Part shown: piece by piece, positions 37,874 to 46,562 of the stretch | Layout of the letters: the number at the start of each line of letters is the position of its first letter | Numbering within the stretch: position 1 is the first letter of the stretch | From: Bifidobacterium callitrichos DSM 23973 | GTDB taxonomy: Bacteria > Actinomycetota > Actinomycetes > Actinomycetales > Bifidobacteriaceae | Direction: 5' to 3' | DNA length: 64,000 bases | NCBI RefSeq assembly: GCF_000741175.1 | Contig: NZ_JGYS01000007.1 | Location: forward strand, 62,001-126,000 | The notes under the pieces: generated by a model | The model's database searches: none | Told to the model about the DNA's origin: nothing | What the model saw: only the letters and a program-made list of their open reading frames with translations | Translations under genes and position numbers: made by a program

Positions 37874-38794
37874 TCACTCGTCAGGTGTTTCCCATCTGAG
37901 ATCGGCGTGGTTCCAGTGTGTGGATGGTGTGCCATCTGAAATGGGCACGTTCAGGAATCGAATAACGAGATCTTCTGCCTCCTCAAGATCGTATGACCGG
38001 GCTGGGGTGCTTGCTGCGGTCTTTCTGAATTGCGAGGTTTTCCAGCTTCCGGGAACGTGGAAGACGAGCGGGAATGGGAGATGCCGTCTGTGGCATTCGC
38101 TGCGCAAGGCCTCCGATAGTTCAGTCGCATTGCAATCCTGTGTGTTGGCGATGATAATCAAATCCACAAGATCCTTGATTCTCGTGGATTCGCGTCCACT
38201 TATTCTTTCTACTACGGCGCATGCTTTGTCGGCTATCTGATTGGCGATGGGGTAGAGACGGTATTGATGAGATTCCAATTTTTTGATTAATGCTGGAAGA
38301 TTCCGGGGAGAGATGACCTCGACGTTCTGTAAAGCCCCCTGATGGGTGACAAGATCGACGTGGATATTGCTGAGCTCCTTCGTTCCCAAACTCATGCGGA
38401 AGACCACCCGGTATCCGTCAAGGTATGGCTGGTTGTCTCCCTGCGCAATGGGCGTGACCGAATCGAAGGTGAAGGTGAAGAAGTCATGCAGATCCTTGGA
38501 TGCGAGACGCTTCAGGTCCTCGAGGGATTGGTCCAGATCGTAGCCCTGCTCGAACAGGTCTGCATCTAATGTTCGTCGGGTCGTAGGGATACGGGCAAGC
38601 ATGGCGCTGCCTCCCTTGAGCACCCATTCGCTGTGTTCATCTTCGCTGAACACACGGCTTAGGAAACGGTCGTGATGCATCTGCCGAATGATGTCGGCTA
38701 TATTGCGCTCTGGATGCCGTTGGTGTTCGCTTTTTGCCGCGGCTTTGATGGCTTGTTCGACGGCTAGACCGTTCGTGTAATGATCATTGGCCAC
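37874..38794 (-). CDS. AbiEii-like nucleotidyltransferase toxin
   Basis: A nucleotidyltransferase of the AbiEii/AbiGii toxin family, 306 residues. The fold is marked by KGGSAM at 60-65 and RTLDADLF with D77 and D79 as metal ligands; a conserved Lys lies in QIADKACAVV. In type IV toxin-antitoxin systems such toxins transfer nucleotides to tRNA acceptor ends and cause abortive infection; that is known for relatives and inferred here. It lies 28 bases downstream of the AbiEi-like gene in the same leftward operon. AGGAGCAAC precedes the start. Confidence 0.9.
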   Translation of the reverse strand: MANDHYTNGLAVEQAIKAAAKSEHQRHPERNIADIIRQMHHDRFLSRVFSEDEHSEWVLKGGSAMLARIPTTRRTLDADLFEQGYDLDQSLEDLKRLASKDLHDFFTFTFDSVTPIAQGDNQPYLDGYRVVFRMSLGTKELSNIHVDLVTHQGALQNVEVISPRNLPALIKKLESHQYRLYPIANQIADKACAVVERISGRESTRIKDLVDLIIIANTQDCNATELSEALRSECHRRHLPFPLVFHVPGSWKTSQFRKTAASTPARSYDLEEAEDLVIRFLNVPISDGTPSTHWNHADLRWETPDE

Positions 38795-38822
38795 TGCGTT
38801 GCTCCTTTGGACGTTCTGCCGG

Positions 38823-39731
38823 CTACCTGGATTTCTGATTGTAATCGGGTGGCCGGAGTGATTGAGCTATACGGGGACGAACTGCCTCTAGTATCTGTTG
38901 CGTTGCTTGCGTGAATGCCGTGTTCTGTGTTCTGACGAGAGTATCGATTATCGGAGACAGGGAATCGGAATATTGCTGTGATGACGCGATCTGGGTCATG
39001 GTCTCTTGCAGCTCTCTGATTTGCGGAGACATAATTTGCGCAATCAGCTTCTGGGCCGATTGGATGCCTTGTTGGATGCGTTCGTCGACGGGAGCGGTAA
39101 GCTCGCGGAGCATCCCAGCGCCATCTCCGGTGGTGAAACCGTTACGTTTTGCATAGGGGGCAAGCAGTTTCTCAAGGTATGGGCGGTTGAGATTGTCGTA
39201 TGTTTCGATGCTGCAGTTCAGGAACATGCCTGACACCAGTGAAAGATCCATATTCTCCGCGACAAGATCAGCAACGGTCTGCTCTAAGGTGGTGATCGGC
39301 AGACCCTCTCGTACGGTCAGTGACTCGATCGGATAGCTTTTTAGCCGAATCGTAATATCCGTCCGCTGCGTTTGCTTCCTTGAAGGAGTGCTAAAGCAAT
39401 AAGGTTCCGGAACGAAATCGCCTACCCTCAGGAGCCATGCTGCGGTACGGGAGCATACTACGGCGTCGGGAGGGGTGATCTGCAGTCGTTCCTCCGCGGT
39501 TCTTTCGGGATACAGGGATAGCCATGCGGCGTGCAGCGATTCAAACTGTTCGGACGGGGCGGAGATGTTGCGGTACACGCCCTTGCATACCCTCTCTAGC
39601 TTGCCTGTTGATTCCAGTCGAGACATGAGGGACCGTGCGACGCCCAGCCGTTGCGCCTGTGCAGTGGTAACCAGCCCCCACTGGGTTGCCGTCAGCGGGG
39701 TGAGGCGTTGAATGATTGAGCTTCTAACCAT
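38823..39731 (-). CDS. AbiEi-like antitoxin
   Basis: Cognate antitoxin and transcriptional repressor of the following toxin gene, 302 residues. The N-terminal winged helix (ATQWGLVTTAQAQRLGVARS, then LESTGKLERVCKGVYRN) is typical of AbiEi_4. A middle domain (ITPPDAVVCSRTAAWLLRVG; GLPITTLEQTVADLV) is also family-typical; the C-terminus is a long helical region (IQQGIQSAQKLIAQIMSPQI). Its ATG lies inside a perfect palindrome (39729-39770) that should be its own operator. GC content is lower than in the flanking genes. Confidence 0.9.
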   Translation of the reverse strand: MVRSSIIQRLTPLTATQWGLVTTAQAQRLGVARSLMSRLESTGKLERVCKGVYRNISAPSEQFESLHAAWLSLYPERTAEERLQITPPDAVVCSRTAAWLLRVGDFVPEPYCFSTPSRKQTQRTDITIRLKSYPIESLTVREGLPITTLEQTVADLVAENMDLSLVSGMFLNCSIETYDNLNRPYLEKLLAPYAKRNGFTTGDGAGMLRELTAPVDERIQQGIQSAQKLIAQIMSPQIRELQETMTQIASSQQYSDSLSPIIDTLVRTQNTAFTQATQQILEAVRPRIAQSLRPPDYNQKSR

Positions 39732-39770
39732 GCTTGGATTGTATACTATAAAGTATACAATCCAAGCATG
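39729..39770. promoter_or_regulatory. Perfect 19-base-arm palindrome over the AbiEi start (operator)
   Basis: CATGCTTGGATTGTATACT (39729-39747) and AGTATACAATCCAAGCATG (39752-39770) are exact reverse complements around ATAA. The left arm includes the antitoxin start codon. The TATACT sequence could be the -10 element. AbiEi proteins are known to bind inverted repeats at their own promoter. Confidence 0.85.
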
Positions 39771-39814
39771 AGTAAGCGGGTTGAGGGTATGTGGTGAAAG
39801 AAACGACCTATACG

Positions 39815-39869
39815 CATTGCCCTGAAGGTTTTGTGCGATGCACCAGCATCTCCAGCCTTCAGGGCAATG
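39815..39869 (-). terminator. Hairpin downstream of the 159-residue protein gene
   Basis: CATTGCCCTGAAGG (39815-39828) pairs perfectly with CCTTCAGGGCAATG (39856-39869). It lies 48 bases beyond the stop of the leftward gene at 39917-40396. Confidence 0.65.
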
Positions 39870-39916
39870 GGGAATCAGTGCGATTCAGCGCGAATATAGG
39901 CGACGTCGGGTGATGG

Positions 39917-40396
39917 TCACTCGGCGGTTTCGGTGTTCTCGGACTCGGCGCCCTCAGCGGACTCCGAAGCCTTCTTGCGGCCGCGGCGCTTCATCGTGCC
40001 GACGGTGGCGTTCTCGGCGTTGAAGATGACGGCCTTCTCGTGCGGGAAGTATTCGCCGTCCACGGACGCGTAGGCGACCTCGCCCTCCGGGGCGTCGGTG
40101 AGGGTGAAGAACTTGCCGATCGCCTCGATGGCGTTCTTCTCGCGGATGCTCACGGAAAGGATCTGCTTGCCTTCCGGCTTGCTGAACTTCACCGCGTTGA
40201 GCGCCTTGGAGGTGGTGACCGCGACGGCGATCTGCTTGGTGTTCTCGTTGACCAGCAGGCGCACGTACGCCGGGTATCCGAGGGCCTGCGCGGTGGCCTT
40301 GTTGAAGCGGATGGTGTTGCCGGTGAACGTCATCACGATCCTGCCGACCGGCTTGACGAATTCGACTTCCTTGAATCCCTGAAGGGCGAATGCCAT
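39917..40396 (-). CDS. Conserved protein of unknown function (159 aa)
   Basis: I do not recognise a named family. The protein begins MAFALQGFKEVEFVKPVGRI and has a compact alpha/beta domain of about 130 residues (NTIRFNKATAQALGYPAYVR; KQIAVAVTTSKALNAVKFSK) and a basic-then-acidic tail (MKRRGRKKASESAEGAESEN). There is no signal peptide or membrane helix. A strong AAGGAG site precedes the ATG. It lies between the AbiE pair and the ATPase gene but is probably a separate transcription unit with its own terminator. Confidence 0.8.
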   Translation of the reverse strand: MAFALQGFKEVEFVKPVGRIVMTFTGNTIRFNKATAQALGYPAYVRLLVNENTKQIAVAVTTSKALNAVKFSKPEGKQILSVSIREKNAIEAIGKFFTLTDAPEGEVAYASVDGEYFPHEKAVIFNAENATVGTMKRRGRKKASESAEGAESENTETAE

Positions 40397-40652
40397 ATTG
40401 AACTCCTTGATTCAGTGGTATTCCAGTGGAATTTCCAAAGGTATTTCCATATCAGTATAACGAATAACCGCGAGTATCGCGGTAATGCAGGGCCGCTCTT
40501 ATCCGAAGGGGCATTTGTCGCATTACGGCCGGCATAAAACGGTGCAAATGATTGCTGGTTGTGGTACCGGTTGTGGCGCCGGTTATGAGCAGGTCGTGAG
40601 CCTTGGCAGTGTTCAACGGTTCCATTTCCCTGTTTTCACACAGGCGGACAAG

Positions 40653-40684
40653 CCACTAGCCAAGCCTCTAGCCAAGCCGCTAGC
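40653..40684. repeat. 12-base tandem repeat at the ATPase stop codon
   Basis: CCACTAGCCAAG, CCTCTAGCCAAG and the partial CCGCTAGC follow each other. Read on the minus strand the repeat brings TAG every 12 bases in the frame of the ATPase, so stop codons are repeated. Confidence 0.75.
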
Positions 40685-41828
40685 ACTGTTCGATGCTCAT
40701 GCGAATATATGCCGCATGTTCGCGTAGATATTCTCGTAGATAGGGGATCGCGAAGTCGACGAGTCCGTATCCTTTCTCTTCGATGACCTGTGCGTCGAGC
40801 AATCGGGCCCGGTAGGTGCTGGCATAGCTGACGTCCTTGCCCATGCGGCTGGCGATCGTGGATGTGGATGATGGGCCGTCGTCCTGCGCCATGGCAAGCA
40901 GATAGGTTTTGTCGACCGGCGAGAGACTATCGAGCTCGGGGCCGTGTACGGTGTCGCCAAGCCGAACGAGTGCTTTGGCGATGCCTTCACGGGCGTCCTC
41001 CATGGAGACGACGGGATTCAGCGGGTGTCGGCGTCTGACGAGTCGCCAGATGTGGTATCCCACCAGTTGGACCATGAATGGGTATCCGTAGGTGGCTTCT
41101 GCCGCCGTACGCAATGCCTCGCCGGATATGGTCATGCCTGATTCGGTGAAGGTGTCCTCGAAAGCCTCGGCCACGTCATCCAAGGGTACGTCGGCCAGCA
41201 TATGTGGTTCCGCACGTCGCATGAACGTGGTCGCCTCGTCGTTGAGCCATTTTGATGACATGGATGGCAGACCGGCGAACACGAAGGCGAAGTTTCTATT
41301 CTCCGTGTTCATGTCCTGAGCGGCCGTGGCGATGGCGATCATATCATCCCTGCTGGTGGCCTGTGCTTCATCGATTGTGATGAGAAGTCCCGTTTTTCTC
41401 TTCTCGAGTTCGGTCAGTCTGCCGTGCAATGCGTCGGATAATGTCAACGGCATCTGTTGCGGTGATTCGTAGTGGAATTCCCCCAAACTGCCGCCGGCGA
41501 TGTTTGCGATGCTGATGCTGGGGCTTACTCTGAATCCGAATGATCCCTTCTCGGTACGTAGATGCGTCACGAGTCGTGCTGCCAAGCCTTTTGACGCGGA
41601 TTCTCTGATGACGTCCCAGCCGCGTTCCTGGGCGATGCGAGAGAATTCGGAGAGCAGCACGGTTTTGCCGACGCCTCTGGCTCCCGTGATGCGCATGAGG
41701 CGGGAAGGAGCGCCGGGGCCGTCGTCCAATCCCTCGACGAAATCATCTATGACCTCGTTTCTGCCGATCAGCAGTGGGGGTGTGAACCCGGCACTTGGCT
41801 TGAAGGGATTGCTTCTGGTGTCGGTCAT
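40680..41828 (-). CDS. P-loop AAA ATPase (ATP-binding protein)
   Basis: A 382-residue STAND/archaeal-type AAA ATPase. Walker A is GARGVGKT (49-56), Walker B is TGLLITIDEAQATS, and an Arg-containing sensor region and a C-terminal winged helix (SSTSTIASRMGKDVSYASTY) follow. Such proteins are annotated simply as ATP-binding proteins; some accompany mobile or defence loci. Start at 41828 follows AGGAAGG; a frame extension to 41867 is less likely. No partner gene is obvious apart from the neighbouring accessory genes. Confidence 0.85.
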   Translation of the reverse strand: MTDTRSNPFKPSAGFTPPLLIGRNEVIDDFVEGLDDGPGAPSRLMRITGARGVGKTVLLSEFSRIAQERGWDVIRESASKGLAARLVTHLRTEKGSFGFRVSPSISIANIAGGSLGEFHYESPQQMPLTLSDALHGRLTELEKRKTGLLITIDEAQATSRDDMIAIATAAQDMNTENRNFAFVFAGLPSMSSKWLNDEATTFMRRAEPHMLADVPLDDVAEAFEDTFTESGMTISGEALRTAAEATYGYPFMVQLVGYHIWRLVRRRHPLNPVVSMEDAREGIAKALVRLGDTVHGPELDSLSPVDKTYLLAMAQDDGPSSTSTIASRMGKDVSYASTYRARLLDAQVIEEKGYGLVDFAIPYLREYLREHAAYIRMSIEQC

Positions 41829-41995
41829 TCCATGCGCCTTCCTGTGATCACGAACTTTCGTAAACATTATAAAACATTATGAAAACTTATGAAAAAATAA
41901 AATGAGCGGCACGGGGTGCCGTCAGTGATGGTGCCAAGACCGGGGCGATTCGTCGTTTTCCGGTGCCGTTGGGCGATGAGCCGACTTCCGACACG

Positions 41996-42306
41996 GTGTA
42001 CGTGTCATTGGCGATGATGTCGCCTTGGCCCGCGTAGTGATTTCCGGAATGTGCGTACGTTGTCCGTGGCTATCTTGGCCCGACTCCGCGTTTTCGTATG
42101 CTGCCGGGCTCGTAGCGTACGGTCCTTGGGGTTATCGGCGTGGGATCACCCGTTTTCGTATGCTGACCGTGAGTGGGCGTACGAAATCGGGTGATATCGG
42201 CCGTATGGTCCCGTTCCGCGTACACTGATCGCCGCTCGGCGTACGTAAAACGGGGTCATACGGTAGTACCGTCGGTCCGGACGTTGCCATCGCCGTCCAG
42301 CGTACG
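41996..42306. repeat. 62-base-period repeat array with GCGTACG core
   Basis: GCGTACG starts at 42053, 42115, 42177, 42239 and 42300, that is, at intervals of 62, 62, 62 and 61; a GTGTACG at 41996 may be a sixth, at 57. Between the cores the units are diverged but share TATCGGC and CGTTTTCGTATGCTG blocks. Adjacent half units form hairpins, e.g. CCCGTTTTCGTA (from 42149) with TACGAAATCGGG. The 772-base gap (41829-42600) between the divergent ATPase and EPS genes has no gene. Confidence 0.85.
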
Positions 42307-42350
42307 TGGAACGTGGGCTGCGTTACTGCCGTGACTGTGCCATGTCAGTC

Positions 42351-42396
42351 CGTATGCCAGCCGGTATGCCAGCCCGTAGTCAGCCCGTATGACTGC
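42351..42396. repeat. 12-base tandem repeats (CGTATGCCAGCC)
   Basis: CGTATGCCAGCC (42351-42362), GGTATGCCAGCC (42363-42374), CGTAGTCAGCC (42375-42385) and CGTATGACTGC (from 42386) follow in tandem. They lie about 205-250 bases upstream of the first EPS gene. Confidence 0.75.
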
Positions 42397-42600
42397 ACAG
42401 TGAAACACTCGCCCCCTTGACATCCCCCCTTGTGAATAAACTGCAAAAAGGAGATGCCCCCGTCTAGTTGTCTCATGCCCGTTGGGCTGATGGAAGATGG
42501 TTGATGGAGAACCGGTCGGGTCGGCAGACGCCTGATGTGGCGGGAGCCGTGTCGAGGCGGAACGTGAGTAGAGAACGTGAAGTAGAGGTGCAGGGAGAAG

Positions 42601-44421
42601 TTGACGTACAGCAAAGACTCGTACTCCGCAGCGCAAGGAGAGGGGAATTCGCCCGTGAATCCCGTGAATGCAGCCTCGACCTCGCCGCTGACCGGACCGG
42701 CAGTTATGCCTCAAGCCTCCGGCGATAACAACGCCAGCAACACCAACAAGGACGATAACAATGCGTCGATTGGCCAAATGGCAGACGCAGCCGGTATAAT
42801 CGACAACTCCGGAGCGCCCGATGTGCCCGGAACGCCAAAGACGCCGAAGACGCCGAAGATGCCAAAGACGGACGAATCGCAGGCGAATGACTCATCGGAG
42901 GAGACGAGGCGCGAGCTGAACGACATGCGACAGAGCCAGCTCTCTCACGTACTGTACTGGCGATTCTTCGTGAACATCGCCCTGGCATGCTGCGACGCGG
43001 CCATGTTCCTGATCGGCGGCGCCACGGTGTCGAATCTGCGCGGGGAGACCGGCCCGTTCTGGTCGGTGCGTTTCCACCTATGGGTGAGCGACTCCGTATT
43101 CCTCGTCATCACCTCATGCCTATGGGTGTGGTGCCTGTATCGTCTGGGCGTGTACCACCGTCACGTGATGGGCGATGGCTATCGACTCAACATGAAGCTG
43201 TTCTTCAGTGCGGTGCAGTGCGGTCTGGCGCTATGCGCGCTGGTGTTCCTCCTCGACCTGCGTATCACGCTGGTCAATCTCATTCTGATCGTGCTCGCCG
43301 GCTTCGCCCTGACTCTGCTCGAGCGTCTGATCTCCCGCCTGTACATCACGCGGACCCGCCGCCACGGCGCCTATGCGTACGCCACCGTTCTCGTCGGCTC
43401 GCCGAAGGGCATGGCGAAGACCCTGCGATTCCTTGATCGCCGTCAGCAGCTCAACTACCGTACCGTTGCCCTTTGCCCGGTTCGGCTCAACGAGGAGACC
43501 GGCCTGATCGAGGCCGATCGTGACGTGAAGACCCTGCAGGAGCTGATTCTCGACAAGTGGCCGGAGCTCAAGGTCATCGAGTACAGCGAACACGGTCTTG
43601 CCGAGACGTTCGTCCGCGAGCAGATCCAGACCGTGATGGTCACGGACGTGTTCCGCCGCTTCTCCGACAACTTCAACATCTTCTCCGTGCGCATGGAGTC
43701 CCTGGGACTTGAGATTGCCCTGATCTCGTCCGCCGCGGATATCGCCGGACACGAGACGCAGGTGCGTTCGATTCAGGGCACGACGATCGTCACGTATCGT
43801 CTGCCCCAGTATTCGATGAAGACCCGCATCGTCAAACGACTGTTCGATCTGGTGGTCTCGTCCCTGGCGATCGTGCTGTCCCTGATCATCACGCTGCCGG
43901 TGGCGATCGCGATCAAGCTCACCGACGGCGGCCCGGTGTTCTACACGCAGAAGCGCATCGGTCTGCGCGGCAAGCCGTTCCGCATGATCAAGTTCCGTTC
44001 GATGGTGGTCAACGCGGACGCACTCAAGGCCAAGCTGGCCGCCGAGACCGGCCAGAAGGACCGCTTCATCTTCAAGATGAAGGACGATCCGCGCATCACG
44101 AAGGTCGGCCACTTCATCCGCAGGTTCTCGATCGACGAGCTGCCGCAGTTCCTCAACGTGTGGATGGGCGACATGTCCGTCGTGGGCCCGCGTCCGCCGC
44201 TGCCGGAGGAGTACGCGCGCTACAACCGCGTGTACGCCACCCGCATGCTCGTCAAGCCGGGCATCACCGGCCCATGGCAGGTGTCCGGCAGGTCCGACCT
44301 GTCCGCCGAGCAGAGCGAGGCGCTCGACGTCTCGTACGTGCAGGACTGGTCGATCTCCGGCGACATCAACCTGATGTTCCGCACGGTCAGCGCCGTCCTG
44401 AGCCACAAGGGCGCCTACTGA
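42601..44421 (+). CDS. EPS priming glycosyltransferase (WbaP/CpsD-like, polyprenyl phosphate sugar phosphotransferase)
   Basis: Starts repeat-unit synthesis by transferring a sugar 1-phosphate to undecaprenyl phosphate. A disordered N-terminus (to about 115) precedes four helices and a CoA-binding-like domain (about 120-395); a fifth hydrophobic segment leads into the catalytic domain (KRLFDLVVSSLAIVLSLIIT; GGPVFYTQKRIGLRGKPFRM; IKFRSMV; DDPRITKVGHFIRRFSIDEL; VVGPRPPLPEEYARY; VKPGITGPWQVSGRSDLS). The start is uncertain: TTG 42601 lies only three bases from GGGAG; GTG 42655 after AAGGAGAGGGG is an alternative. It heads the EPS cluster. Confidence 0.92.
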   Translation: MTYSKDSYSAAQGEGNSPVNPVNAASTSPLTGPAVMPQASGDNNASNTNKDDNNASIGQMADAAGIIDNSGAPDVPGTPKTPKTPKMPKTDESQANDSSEETRRELNDMRQSQLSHVLYWRFFVNIALACCDAAMFLIGGATVSNLRGETGPFWSVRFHLWVSDSVFLVITSCLWVWCLYRLGVYHRHVMGDGYRLNMKLFFSAVQCGLALCALVFLLDLRITLVNLILIVLAGFALTLLERLISRLYITRTRRHGAYAYATVLVGSPKGMAKTLRFLDRRQQLNYRTVALCPVRLNEETGLIEADRDVKTLQELILDKWPELKVIEYSEHGLAETFVREQIQTVMVTDVFRRFSDNFNIFSVRMESLGLEIALISSAADIAGHETQVRSIQGTTIVTYRLPQYSMKTRIVKRLFDLVVSSLAIVLSLIITLPVAIAIKLTDGGPVFYTQKRIGLRGKPFRMIKFRSMVVNADALKAKLAAETGQKDRFIFKMKDDPRITKVGHFIRRFSIDELPQFLNVWMGDMSVVGPRPPLPEEYARYNRVYATRMLVKPGITGPWQVSGRSDLSAEQSEALDVSYVQDWSISGDINLMFRTVSAVLSHKGAY

Positions 44422-44467
44422 TAAAAACCGACTGAAAATACCCCCATGGCGGTAGAATTCCGCTTCG

Positions 44468-46495
44468 ATGAACGCGCAACATAACCATGGGGGCAACGAG
44501 GGCGCAGAGGTGGGGAAGGATGACTCCCGCTCTCCGTTGAACCCCCCGCATCCGCCGGAATCTCCGAAGCCACCGGAGAGCACAACGAGTCATGCCTCCG
44601 AACCCGAATTCGGACCCGAGCCCGAACTCGAGGCCTCGCCCAAGGTCTACATGCCGCACGTGGACCAGAAGGTCATCGAACAGGAACGGCAGGAGGCTGA
44701 ACGGCATAAGCACCGCCGCCGCATGAGCCGCGAGCACATCAAACGCATCAAGCGCAGAAAGCGGATCCGCAACATCCTCATCGCCGTGGCGGTGGTACTG
44801 CTCGCGCTCGCCGGCATGGCCGCATGGTTCGCCACGTCGGCCACTAAGGCGAAGAGCGAGATCGAGGCCGCCGTCCAATCCGCAAGCGGCATCCAGAAAC
44901 AGGTCAGCAGTGGGGATACGGCCAGCGCGAAGACCTCCATCAATGCCTTCGCCGCACACATCGACGCCGCCTACGCGCAGACCAGGCAACCGGTGTGGCG
45001 TCTGGCCGAGTTCATGCCGTATTACGGATCGGATGTCAAGGCCGCGCGAGACGTCGTATCCATCCTCGAGGATGTTTCGGTCAACGCACTGCCGAAGCTG
45101 GCCGACTCCGCAGCAGCGCTCGACTTCGACAAGATCGGCATCAAGGACGGCACGATCCAGCTGGGCGACATGAATGCCGTCGTACAGAACCTCGACGCCG
45201 CCAATCAGGTTATCTCCGACGCGAACGTCCGCCTCAACAACATCTCCGGCACGCACATCCCGCAACTGACCGAAGCCCTGAACACCGGCAAGACCAAGTT
45301 CAAGGAGCTCGCGGACCTGACCGATATGGTCGCCCGCATGGCCGACATCATGCCCGCCATGTTCGATCTCGACCAGACCGGCCAGACGAACGCCACGCCG
45401 CGCACCTACCTCGTGCTCGCGCAGAACAACGCCGAACTGCGCGCCACCGGAGGCATCCCGACCTCATGGAGCACGCTCACCATTGACCGGGGCAAACTCA
45501 GCATGGGCACGTTCGATACGCCCCCGCGCGCCGGTCTGTACTCCGAAAGCGAGGCGCAGAGCGTCCTCACCCCGGACGAGCGCAATCTGTTCTCCACGAA
45601 GATGGCCACCGACTATCAGGACATCAACTTCACACCCGACTTCCCGCGTTCCGCAGCGCTCGCCAGCGCCATCTGGCAGCGGGCAGGACGCGGCAACGTG
45701 GACGGTGTGATTAGCGTCGACCCGGTGCTGCTGCAGCGTTTGCTCACAATCGCCGGTCCGGTCACGCTCACGGACGGCACCGCGTTGAATGGCGATAACG
45801 CCGCACAGGTGATTCTCAACCAGACTTATATCGACAAATCCTCTTCGGAGGAGCAGGATGCCTTTTTCACGATGGCCGCCGGTCAGGTCTTCGACCATGT
45901 GCTGCACAATCTCAACGGGCATAACAGGGAGCTTGTCACCACGATGCGTGAGGCTGTCACCGACGGACACGTATATATATGGAGTGCGCACGAGGAGGAG
46001 CAGGAGAAGATCCAGGATACGGCGATCTCCGGTGCGCTCGCTTCGAACCCCGCCAAGCCGGTGGTCGGCGTCTACTTCAATGATGGCACGATGGGCAAGA
46101 TGGATTGGTACCTCAAACGTGAGGTGACCAGCACCTACGACAAGACGTATCCCAACGGCGCCAAGCAGTATACGATCCACATCAGGCTCACCAACACCGC
46201 AGACGCGGCACAGGTCAACGCAGCGCCCGATCTGCTGCGCGGATATGATGCGAACCATCAGCCTCGTCACGGCGAGATCGAAACGGTGATGTACATCTAC
46301 ACTCCTGATGAGGGGCGTCTGGTGGATTGGGATCCGCAGTTCGACCAGATCGCCACGCATGACACGCTGACGTTGGGAGCCAAGACGATCACGCTGCAAC
46401 CGGGGGAGAGCTTCGAAGCCACGGTGCACGTACTGGCCAGCCCGAAGGCCGGTTCGAATGCGTTGGTTTTGAGACAGACCCCCTTGGTCGACTGA
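44468..46495 (+). CDS. DUF4012 membrane protein of the EPS cluster
   Basis: A 675-residue protein with a cytoplasmic, charged N-terminus (about 1-95, basic helix EQERQEAERHKHRRRMSREH), one transmembrane helix (NILIAVAVVLLALAGMAAWF, near 99-118) and a large extracytoplasmic DUF4012 domain (YLVLAQNNAELRATGGIPTS; SGTHIPQLTEALN; DGVISVDPVLLQRLL). DUF4012 proteins recur in bifidobacterial and other Gram-positive EPS loci; their role is not established. It lies between the priming enzyme and the chain-length kinase. No clear ribosome site precedes 44468. Confidence 0.88.
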   Translation: MNAQHNHGGNEGAEVGKDDSRSPLNPPHPPESPKPPESTTSHASEPEFGPEPELEASPKVYMPHVDQKVIEQERQEAERHKHRRRMSREHIKRIKRRKRIRNILIAVAVVLLALAGMAAWFATSATKAKSEIEAAVQSASGIQKQVSSGDTASAKTSINAFAAHIDAAYAQTRQPVWRLAEFMPYYGSDVKAARDVVSILEDVSVNALPKLADSAAALDFDKIGIKDGTIQLGDMNAVVQNLDAANQVISDANVRLNNISGTHIPQLTEALNTGKTKFKELADLTDMVARMADIMPAMFDLDQTGQTNATPRTYLVLAQNNAELRATGGIPTSWSTLTIDRGKLSMGTFDTPPRAGLYSESEAQSVLTPDERNLFSTKMATDYQDINFTPDFPRSAALASAIWQRAGRGNVDGVISVDPVLLQRLLTIAGPVTLTDGTALNGDNAAQVILNQTYIDKSSSEEQDAFFTMAAGQVFDHVLHNLNGHNRELVTTMREAVTDGHVYIWSAHEEEQEKIQDTAISGALASNPAKPVVGVYFNDGTMGKMDWYLKREVTSTYDKTYPNGAKQYTIHIRLTNTADAAQVNAAPDLLRGYDANHQPRHGEIETVMYIYTPDEGRLVDWDPQFDQIATHDTLTLGAKTITLQPGESFEATVHVLASPKAGSNALVLRQTPLVD

Positions 46496-46562
46496 GAGTG
46501 ACCCCCCTAGTCCTTATAGTGAAACAGTATCGGAAGAGTACAGAAAAGAACGGAGCAGGGTA

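Noticed and set aside
41996..42306. CRISPR array
   Set aside because: The period is regular, but only a 7-base core is strictly conserved, the intervals do not divide into identical repeats and unique spacers, and no cas genes are present.
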